The position numbers and the translations under genes were made by a program. From NCBI GenBank assembly GCA_015520145.1, contig WAQR01000111.1, forward strand, positions 1 to 10,416: DNA of 10,416 bases. The letters run 5' to 3'. Source of the stretch: Candidatus Hydrothermarchaeota archaeon (lineage in GTDB: Archaea; Hydrothermarchaeota; Hydrothermarchaeia; Hydrothermarchaeales; WAQR01). This document shows positions 5,629 to 10,416 of the stretch, in pieces. Every line of letters begins with the position of its first letter. The first letter of the stretch is position 1. The notes beneath the pieces are model-generated. The model did no database searches. It was given only the letters and a program-made list of their open reading frames with translations, and was not told the origin of the DNA.

Positions 5629-6936
5629 ATGGCAATGGCAGCCGGGGCACTGGAAATGAAGCACAGCAACCTGGCAGTGAGGGCATTTACATTTGCGATT
5701 ATATATCTGGTAGCTGCTGTAACTCTTGGAATACTGATGGTAACAGGCCGGGCATTTGATATCTTTCCAGGGGCAGTCAAAATCGCCCACGCCCACATAG
5801 CACTTCTAGGTTTTGTATCTGTGACTATCATGGGAGGCATGTACCAGATAGTCCCAACAATACTCGGTAAAAAACTCCCTCATATAAGGCTTGCAAACAT
5901 CCAGCTTTTGCTTTTTAATATCGGTGTCATAGGCATATCCCTGGGATTCCTCTACAATGTCAGGGATCTGACAGTCATATCCGGGATAATCATAGCAACT
6001 GCATCATACATATTTGCCTATATCTTAATCAAGACAATGAAAGGCAACAGGCTGGAACTCACCTTGAAGTTCTTCTTTGCAGCAATAATATATCTCGTGT
6101 TTGCAGTAACACTCGGTATCTTCATGGCAACAGGTAAGGCATATTCCATATTTCCTGGAAACGTCAGTGCAGCCCATGCACATCTCGCTGTCCTTGGCTT
6201 CGTCTCAATGACAATCGTTGGTGCGATGTACCAGATGTTCCCGATGCTGTCTTTAAGAGAACTTTATAGCATCAGGATTGGAAGCGTCTCGTTTTGGATT
6301 CTAAATGCGGGTATTGCAGGATATTTCATCTCCACCCTTTACAGGCTTGATATCCTTCTAATACTCTCTGGAATCGTCTTCGCGGCAGGAGCGTATCTTT
6401 TCGGTTACAATATGTTCAAAACCCTCAAAAAAGAGGTCAAATTCGGAAAAAAAGAACTCGATTTGTCAGTGAAATATTTTGTGGCTGCCATAATATATTT
6501 CCTTGTCACAACTCTATTCGGGATATATTTCCTGCTCGGTGGAGGAGGAGGTGAAGGTGCAGGAGGAGGTGCAGGTAGTGCAGGAGAATTGCCAGTGGCA
6601 GGGCTTATTGTGGTGCACACCCATCTCGCACTTGTTGGCTGGGTTGCTGTTACAATTATTGGTGCAATGTACCACCTTGTCCCGATGCTCGTATGGATGG
6701 AGAGGTGGGGTGACAAACTTGGTCAGGAAGGCGTACCTCTTTTAACAGACCTTTTCAGCAAAAAGACAGGAGACCGCATTTTTGTCCTCCTCAACCTCGG
6801 GCTTGTCGGGTTTTCTCTGGGATACCTGATGTCAAACAGGATAATCGAGATCATATCAGGCACACTTATGGCAGTTACGTTCTATCTCTTTGCATACGTC
6901 ATGCTCTCAATAATTCTTGGCAAAGTAAGATCTTAG
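5629..6936 (+). CDS. 12-helix membrane protein, threefold repeat, heme-copper oxidase subunit I-like
   Basis: The 435-residue integral membrane protein is built from three copies of a four-helix unit of about 129 residues. Each unit has A-I-I-Y-L near the start of helix 1 and a second helix with H-x-H, a Gly five residues on, and a M-Y-(Q/H)-x-x-P end: HAH at 54-56, HAH at 183-185 and HTH at 330-332. Heme-copper oxidase subunit I also has 12 helices with pseudo-threefold symmetry and an H-x-H in helix 10, so the three second helices match helices 2, 6 and 10. The His-His pair of helix 7 that holds CuB is missing, so a normal oxygen or NO reductase is unlikely. Heme binding is plausible. NnrS is an alternative relative. 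Only repeat 3 has His (349) where the others have Gln, and it carries a Gly-rich loop (304-319). The ATG at 5629 follows GGGGGTGA by eight bases; TTG 5602 is less likely. Confidence 0.85.
   Translation: MAMAAGALEMKHSNLAVRAFTFAIIYLVAAVTLGILMVTGRAFDIFPGAVKIAHAHIALLGFVSVTIMGGMYQIVPTILGKKLPHIRLANIQLLLFNIGVIGISLGFLYNVRDLTVISGIIIATASYIFAYILIKTMKGNRLELTLKFFFAAIIYLVFAVTLGIFMATGKAYSIFPGNVSAAHAHLAVLGFVSMTIVGAMYQMFPMLSLRELYSIRIGSVSFWILNAGIAGYFISTLYRLDILLILSGIVFAAGAYLFGYNMFKTLKKEVKFGKKELDLSVKYFVAAIIYFLVTTLFGIYFLLGGGGGEGAGGGAGSAGELPVAGLIVVHTHLALVGWVAVTIIGAMYHLVPMLVWMERWGDKLGQEGVPLLTDLFSKKTGDRIFVLLNLGLVGFSLGYLMSNRIIEIISGTLMAVTFYLFAYVMLSIILGKVRS
6538..6585 (+). repeat. Gly-rich low-complexity tract inside repeat 3 of the membrane protein
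   Basis: Sixteen codons, almost all GGA/GGT/GCA/GAA/AGT, encode a Gly/Ala/Glu/Ser loop. The DNA is a purine-rich GGAGGTGCA-type array with no counterpart in the other two repeat units. It explains why repeat 3 is about 18 residues longer. It probably expanded by slippage and forms an external loop between helices 9 and 10. Confidence 0.8.
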
Positions 6937-7527
6937 AATCTTCTTCTGGCCTGAACGCAAGATCTCTGAAAGGGTGGAAATCGAGATATCAAAACGTTTT
7001 GCAAGTTCCCTTATGGAGATCCTTTTTGGGTAATCAAAATATCCCTCCTCAAATGCCAGGCGGACGATTTCTTCCTGCCGTGCCGTGAGGTCTTTTTTTG
7101 ATTTAATACTTTTAATACTGAGTATCTCTGCTGTAAGCCCGGCACTTTCCAGTTTTTCTACAAGCTTTTTTATCGGGTTTTTCCCACTGCCAAGTAACCT
7201 CCACCTGATCTTCCCCTCTTTTATATCTGCATTTACAAGGAAACAGTTTGATCCTGCAAGTGTCGCACATACAGGACAGGACAGCGTGGAGATGGACGCC
7301 AGTGCCTTCCTCTTTGATATCGGTACTATCTCAGCCTCTTTGATACTTGGATGGCCTTTGAACCGGTCTATGGCCTCATCTATCTTTTCTTCTGGGATGT
7401 CAATCTCCATGAGGTCTTTTGCCCCGCCTTTTTCATACGGGACAGCACTTATAACCTTCATCCTGTACTCGTCTGATATCTCGTTAATCCACCCGGGGAC
7501 GTCTATTGAAATGACAACCTCTATCAT
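6907..7527 (-). CDS. Bat-type HTH_10 transcriptional regulator with CPVC motif
   Basis: This 206-residue protein belongs to the archaeal bacterio-opsin activator-like regulators. Residues about 148-200 are a clear HTH_10 domain (L-T-A-R-Q-E-E-I-V, E-G-Y-F-D-Y-P, I-R-E-L-A-K-R-F-D-I-S-I-S-T-L-S-E-I-L-R). The N-terminal part has two ACT-like alpha/beta stretches, and C-P-V-C at 84-87 with Cys95 could form a metal or disulfide sensor. The gene converges on the membrane-protein gene and their ends overlap by 30 bases. It is 94 bases after the AIM24 gene and has its own TATA-like element at 7613-7620. The start is uncertain: ATG 7527 lacks a good ribosome binding site, GTG 7554 is possible, and reading further upstream only overlaps the AIM24 gene. 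Because the motif in its leader recurs before the DUF59 operon, it may regulate both itself and that operon. Confidence 0.88.
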   Translation of the reverse strand: MIEVVISIDVPGWINEISDEYRMKVISAVPYEKGGAKDLMEIDIPEEKIDEAIDRFKGHPSIKEAEIVPISKRKALASISTLSCPVCATLAGSNCFLVNADIKEGKIRWRLLGSGKNPIKKLVEKLESAGLTAEILSIKSIKSKKDLTARQEEIVRLAFEEGYFDYPKRISIRELAKRFDISISTLSEILRSGQKKILRSYFAKNY

Positions 7528-7564
7528 ATCCAGAAATCCAAAGCTAACCTCCACATCAATTGCA

Positions 7565-7577
7565 GAACATGTTCGGG
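7565..7577. promoter_or_regulatory. Palindrome GAACATGTTC in the leader of the Bat-type regulator
   Basis: A perfect 10-bp palindrome (7565-7574) followed by GGG. It lies about 15-25 bases downstream of the predicted transcription start and 38-50 bases before the ATG at 7527. Twelve of its bases match the site at 4774-4785. The position fits autoregulation. Confidence 0.4.
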
Positions 7578-7612
7578 ATGGACGTGTCTGATGGGATATG
7601 ATTTCCGCAGGA

Positions 7613-7620
7613 CTATATAT
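7613..7620 (-). promoter_or_regulatory. Probable TATA box of the Bat-type regulator
   Basis: ATATATAG on the minus strand, within a longer A/T stretch overlapping the AIM24 stop region, would place transcription start near 7590. A second possible element, AATATATG, lies about ten bases further upstream. Confidence 0.45.
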
Positions 7621-7621
7621 C

Positions 7622-8422
7622 TCATATATTCCCGTGTCTCCCAATCCCGTGCCTTCCAACAGCACCGCCAAGCAGCCCGCCTCCAACACCTGCAAAACCT
7701 GTCTGTTCACCTTTTTGTTGAAAACTGGCGGCTGCAAAGATGCGGTCTGCCAGACGTGAAAACGGGAGGCTTTGCAGATACACAGGTCCAGGCCCTGTCA
7801 GCCTTGCAAGGAACAGCCCTTCTCCTCCAAAGAGGGCATTTTTAAATCCTCCAATAAACTGGATATCGTAGTCTACAGACGGTGAGAATGCGACCAGGCA
7901 TCCCGTGTCTACGCGCAGGGTTTCACCTGCCAGGAGCTCTCTTTTAATAATTGTGCCTCCTGCATGGACAAATGCCATACCATCTCCTTCGAGTCGCTGC
8001 AGGATAAAGCCCTCACCGCCAAATAGTCCTGTCCCAATCTTTCTTGTAAAAGCTACTTCTATCTCAATACCTCTTGCAGCACACAAAAAGGCATCCTTCT
8101 GGCATAAAAAGCTCCCACCAAGTTTCTCCAGTTCAAGAGAGATTATCTTGCCTGGATAGGGCGCTCCGAAAGCGACATGTCTTTTTCCCCTGCCGTTATT
8201 GAGAAATGTGGTAATAAAAAAACTCTCACCTGTAATCATTCGTTTGAATCCCTTAAATAGACCTCCGCCTGTAGAGGTCTGCATCTCAATCCCTTCGTCC
8301 ATGTACATCATTGCCCCGGCTTCTGCCCTGACCCCTTCACCTGGGTCTAGCCCGACCTCGACAATCTGCATATCGTCACCAAAAATCTTATAGTCAATAA
8401 TATCTGCCATAGTATCTGCCAT
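7622..8422 (-). CDS. TIGR00266/AIM24 family protein
   Basis: The 266-residue product matches the AIM24/TIGR00266 family, a beta-rich fold widespread in bacteria and archaea and related to a yeast mitochondrial biogenesis factor; its molecular role is unknown. Recognisable features are D-Y-K-I-F-G-D-D-M-Q near the N-terminus, E-A-G-A-M-M-Y-M, the paired G-L-F-G-G-E-G-F and A-L-F-G-G-E-G-L-F-L-A-R-L-T-G-P-G motifs and V-Y-L-Q-S-L-P. The C-terminal 25 residues are Gly-rich with two GRHG units. No signal peptide is present. The start at 8422 is fixed by GGAGGT six bases upstream; a second in-frame ATG four codons on lacks that spacing. One base separates its ATG from the trm56 stop, so its ribosome binding site lies inside trm56 and the two are probably translationally coupled. 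Confidence 0.92.
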   Translation of the reverse strand: MADTMADIIDYKIFGDDMQIVEVGLDPGEGVRAEAGAMMYMDEGIEMQTSTGGGLFKGFKRMITGESFFITTFLNNGRGKRHVAFGAPYPGKIISLELEKLGGSFLCQKDAFLCAARGIEIEVAFTRKIGTGLFGGEGFILQRLEGDGMAFVHAGGTIIKRELLAGETLRVDTGCLVAFSPSVDYDIQFIGGFKNALFGGEGLFLARLTGPGPVYLQSLPFSRLADRIFAAASFQQKGEQTGFAGVGGGLLGGAVGRHGIGRHGNI

Positions 8423-8423
8423 G

Positions 8424-8951
8424 TCAAAACCTCCTTTTCTCGTTGAGATGTCTTACCATCTTGGAGTTTTTAGATGGGATAATCTCCATCTTCCCGCCAA
8501 ATTCTTTTTTAAGTTCTTTTCCTTTAAAAAATCTGTCCAGGAATATCGCAAGGGCGCTGACCTCTGAGTGGGGCTGGTTTCCTACCGAGATGTTGTAGTC
8601 GGCATATCTGAACACGTCCCCTGGCACCTTTTCTGCACCGACAACTACCAGGATGTCGTTTCCAGCATCTCTGATTTCACTGATATTCTCATCAACTGGA
8701 AGCCCATACATCGTCAGATGTACTGTGGTACCTGCCCAGGTTTTTATATATCCTTTCCAGTCCTTAACATACTCGATTCCAAAATCTCCGCCCCACCGGT
8801 CGACCACGTCTTTTACGCTTTCAAATACGTTTTTATCATCTTCTGTAATAAGCATCCTGTCCGCGCCAAATGCCCTGGCAACGAGTGCCACGTGCGTTGT
8901 GATTCTCCTGTCTCTCAGCGGTCTGTGCCCCAGTCGTAAAACGGATATCAT
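8424..8951 (-). CDS. trm56: tRNA (cytidine-56-2'-O)-methyltransferase, aTrm56
   Basis: This 175-residue protein is aTrm56, the archaeal SPOUT enzyme that methylates the 2'-OH of C56 in the T loop of tRNAs using S-adenosylmethionine. The N-terminal block is highly typical (L-R-L-G-H-R-P near 5-11, R-D-R-R-I-T-T-H near 13-20, then L-V-A-R-A-F-G-A-D). G-T-T-V-H-L-T-M-Y-G follows at 74-83. The knotted cofactor site is represented by V-V-V-G-A-E-K-V-P near 101-109 and N-I-S-V-G-N-Q-P-H-S-E-V near 120-131. Length is normal. The ATG follows the cdc6 stop directly with no intervening base, so expression is probably coupled to cdc6. Confidence 0.97.
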   Translation of the reverse strand: MISVLRLGHRPLRDRRITTHVALVARAFGADRMLITEDDKNVFESVKDVVDRWGGDFGIEYVKDWKGYIKTWAGTTVHLTMYGLPVDENISEIRDAGNDILVVVGAEKVPGDVFRYADYNISVGNQPHSEVSALAIFLDRFFKGKELKKEFGGKMEIIPSKNSKMVRHLNEKRRF

Positions 8952-10082
8952 TCAATCTAACGCCTTTAAAATTTCACTGTCTTCATATCTAAGGGATATG
9001 CTTCTCGTCCTCCCTGCCTTCCCTTTCCCGGAGAAACTCGTGTCAACCAGCCGCAGTGCCGCGAGCTTGTCGATTATCCTGTAAAACTTGGTATAGCTCT
9101 GTTTTGTTTTCTTCTCGAATGTCTTAAATAGCGCGCCTGAGTTTGGCCCTTCCCCTTTTGCAAGGAGTCTTAGAAGCTCCTTTTCGTCAGGACTCAAACC
9201 CTTGATAAGGTTGGCGAGGTTTATGGATTTTGACCTCTCATAAGCCTTTTCGATATGTTCCTCTTTTATCTTTCTGGAAGATTTGGATTCTGCAATCAGT
9301 GCGCTTACTCGAAGCAGTTCTATACCAATCCTCAGGTCTCCATGGGCGAACGCATATTCTGCAACCTTTTCTATCAATTCGTCTGAGATAACGCCTTCGA
9401 AGAATCCGAGTTTTGCCCTGTTTTTCAGGATGTCTTTTATCTCGTCGAGGGTGTATGGTTCGAAGAATATCTCTTGAGGGTGGAACATGGATGCGACCTT
9501 GATATCGAATTTATAGCTGAGTTCCACGTCAGAGAGTACCCCAAATACCGCGGTTCTGGCTCCTGGAAAGACCTCATGCGCCCGCAGTATATCATAGATT
9601 ATTTCATTTGCGTGCCTGTCGTAAAACAGGTAGTTCATGTCGTCCAGTGCCACGATGAGCGACCTGTTATCTTTTACCAGCTTTTTGAAAATCGCGCCAT
9701 ACAGCTTCAGGAACGGCACGCCTGTTTCAGGTGGAAGATGGCGGAAGAGTTTCTTGTGTATCTGTGAGAAGACCATGAATTTCGATGTGTGTATCTGGCA
9801 GTTTACATGAACGCATAAAATCCTGTTGCTCTGCGGCAGGTCCTCTATCTGCTCGAACATGACCCTTATCGCTGTCGTCTTGCCTGTTGCAGGTGGACCG
9901 AATATCGTGGCGTTTATCGGTCTCCCTCCTCTAAGTGCCGGCCTAAGGCATGTGGCAATGCTCTGCATCTGGGAGTCTCTGTGCACATAACTCTCAGGGA
10001 TGTGGTCCAGGTCAAACACCCGCTCCTCTTTGAACAGGGTCTCGTCATACATCAGCAGGTCCTTAAACGATTTGGACTCCAT
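8952..10082 (-). CDS. cdc6: Orc1/Cdc6 replication initiator protein
   Basis: This is a 376-residue archaeal Orc1/Cdc6 AAA+ protein, which binds origins, loads MCM helicase and often controls its own promoter. Walker A is GPPATGKT at 62-69. Walker B is LIVALDDMNYL at 142-152, with Asp-Asp in place of the usual Asp-Glu. The sensor 2 region H-G-D-L-R-I-G-I-E-L-L-R is at 247-258. A winged-helix domain covers about 290-376. The Asp-Asp Walker B and low similarity to the conserved Cdc6-1 core suggest a Cdc6-2/3-type paralog rather than the main initiator; that is inference. No ribosome binding site precedes the ATG; a TATA box at 10106-10114 is about 26 bases upstream, so the mRNA is probably leaderless. 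The 209-base region before it carries iterated palindromes. Confidence 0.95.
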   Translation of the reverse strand: MESKSFKDLLMYDETLFKEERVFDLDHIPESYVHRDSQMQSIATCLRPALRGGRPINATIFGPPATGKTTAIRVMFEQIEDLPQSNRILCVHVNCQIHTSKFMVFSQIHKKLFRHLPPETGVPFLKLYGAIFKKLVKDNRSLIVALDDMNYLFYDRHANEIIYDILRAHEVFPGARTAVFGVLSDVELSYKFDIKVASMFHPQEIFFEPYTLDEIKDILKNRAKLGFFEGVISDELIEKVAEYAFAHGDLRIGIELLRVSALIAESKSSRKIKEEHIEKAYERSKSINLANLIKGLSPDEKELLRLLAKGEGPNSGALFKTFEKKTKQSYTKFYRIIDKLAALRLVDTSFSGKGKAGRTRSISLRYEDSEILKALD

Positions 10083-10100
10083 GTCTATCTACTTCATATC

Positions 10101-10124
10101 TTTGGTAATATAAAGGTTACCAAA
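10101..10124. promoter_or_regulatory. cdc6 promoter TATA box enclosed in an 8-bp inverted repeat
   Basis: TTTGGTAA (10101-10108) and TTACCAAA (10117-10124) are perfect inverted arms around an 8-base spacer TATAAAGG. On the minus strand TTTATATTA (10114-10106) is a good TATA element, spaced about 26 bases from the cdc6 ATG. A protein bound to the repeat would cover the promoter, so this is a likely operator. Confidence 0.5.
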
Positions 10125-10146
10125 AGTATTTAGAGAAAGGATGAGT

Positions 10147-10218
10147 ACATATGCAATGCAGATATAACTCCAAATTGTGATGATATACGCAATGCGTATA
10201 TGGACGAGTTATGCGTAA
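10147..10218. repeat. Iterated palindromes upstream of cdc6 (possible origin or initiator sites)
   Basis: ATATACGCAATGCGTATAT (10183-10201) is a perfect palindrome with 9-bp arms around one base. A related 19-base copy at 10147-10165 matches it at 15 of 19 positions, centred 36 bases away. TGCGTAA at 10212-10218 resembles a further half site. The stretch is A/T rich and non-coding between divergently arranged cdc6 and the transposase. It does not match the G-rich ORB element known from other archaea, so an origin call is tentative. Confidence 0.4.
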
Positions 10219-10241
10219 TCGGTTTTAGAAGGTGATTTAAT

Positions 10242-10271
10242 ATGGGAAAAGACAAAGTATTTAATCCCTAA
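10242..10271 (+). other. Nine-codon reading frame with a strong ribosome binding site
   Basis: GAAGGTGAT sits five bases before an ATG that opens only nine codons (MGKDKVFNP) before TAA. The signal is as good as those of real genes in this window, but the frame is tiny. It could be a leader peptide or the 5' stub of a gene interrupted by the insertion sequence that starts nearby. Confidence 0.25.
10258..10265 (+). promoter_or_regulatory. Probable TATA element of the transposase gene
   Basis: TATTTAAT is centred about 30 bases before the transposase ATG. No ribosome binding site is visible before that ATG, so a leaderless or near-leaderless transcript is likely. Confidence 0.35.
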
Positions 10272-10291
10272 CTCCGTCAAATTTACGTAAT

Positions 10292-10416
10292 ATGGTAAAA
10301 AGGTATCCTGAGTGGATATTAAGGCACAAAAAGAAGGGGACAGAGATAAGGAAGATAGGGAACAATTTCTATCTTTACAAGGTTACCAGTGTATGGGATA
10401 AGGAGAAGAAAAGGGC
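10292..10416 (+). CDS. Transposase N-terminus (partial, cut by window end)
   Basis: The first 41 codons of an open frame run off the end of the window. The sequence RHKKKGTEIRKIGNNFYLYK followed by VTSVWDKEKKR matches, from memory, the N-terminus of archaeal IS4/IS1634-type transposases common in Methanosarcina-like genomes. Those proteins are several hundred residues long with a DDE catalytic core, none of which is visible here. The ATG is preceded by the palindrome TTACGTAA (10283-10290) and lacks a ribosome binding site. The terminal inverted repeats of the element cannot be identified with only one end in view. Confidence 0.75.
   Translation, partial: MVKRYPEWILRHKKKGTEIRKIGNNFYLYKVTSVWDKEKKR

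Noticed and set aside
5600..6400. NnrS as the firm identity of the 12-helix protein
   Set aside because: The H-A-H...G...P pattern is shared, but the typical NnrS W-H-A-H-E-M and T-A-x-P-N-W motifs are not present.
5629..6936. Annotation as a functional cytochrome c oxidase or NO reductase catalytic subunit
   Set aside because: The helix-7 His-His pair for CuB is missing and each repeat has only the H-x-H in its second helix, so terminal reductase activity is not supported.
7528..7737. N-terminal extension of the Bat-type regulator by up to 70 residues
   Set aside because: The extension overlaps the conserved C-terminal part of the AIM24 gene and does not resemble the regulator family; the TATA element at 7613-7620 would lie inside it.
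10147..10218. Calling a CRISPR array or a canonical ORB origin
   Set aside because: There are only two related copies with unequal conservation, no spacer pattern, and no G-rich ORB core.

Overview
The window reads as a piece of a euryarchaeal chromosome, probably from the methanogen/ANME/Archaeoglobi side of the tree; the exact lineage cannot be settled from the sequence alone. The archaeal evidence is a CDC48-type double AAA+ ATPase, an Orc1/Cdc6 initiator, the archaeal SPOUT tRNA methylase aTrm56, a Bat-type HTH_10 regulator, a class III (archaellin/pilin-type) signal peptide, TATA-box promoters and GGTGA/GGAGGTGA ribosome binding sites.

Bases 1-3900 (minus strand) hold what looks like a four-gene operon. 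A 324-residue protein of unknown function (DUF2226-like N-terminus, duplicated helical C-terminus) is followed by CDC48, then by two small tandem paralogs of about 70-90 residues. The promoter lies at about 3881-3900, preceded by a tandem 14-bp near-palindromic repeat. An intronless tRNA-Arg(GCG) gene at 3969-4040 (minus) separates this block from a lone plus-strand gene for a secreted pilin-like protein (4151-4723).

Bases 4774-6936 (plus strand) carry a compact operon with good ribosome binding sites throughout: a MIP18/DUF59 Fe-S assembly protein, a DUF2249 protein, a short CCGG (ScdA_N/DUF1858-like) protein, and a 12-helix membrane protein. The membrane protein consists of three recognisable copies of one four-helix unit, each with a His-x-His motif. 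It looks like a symmetric, copper-less relative of heme-copper oxidase subunit I. A Bat-type regulator with a CPVC motif lies convergently downstream and overlaps its last 30 bases. The same palindromic sequence, AACATGTTCGGG, occurs before the operon and in the leader of the regulator. I infer a redox or nitric-oxide responsive membrane heme system, and this is the best candidate in the window for something undescribed.

Bases 7622-10082 (minus strand) form a tight run: orc1/cdc6, trm56 directly abutting it, then a TIGR00266/AIM24 protein. The 209 bases upstream of cdc6 contain an inverted repeat around its TATA box, a perfect 9-bp-arm palindrome with a degraded second copy, and a lone half site, so this may be an origin or an autoregulatory region. 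The window ends inside the first 41 codons of a transposase (plus strand), so an insertion sequence has landed next to this region.
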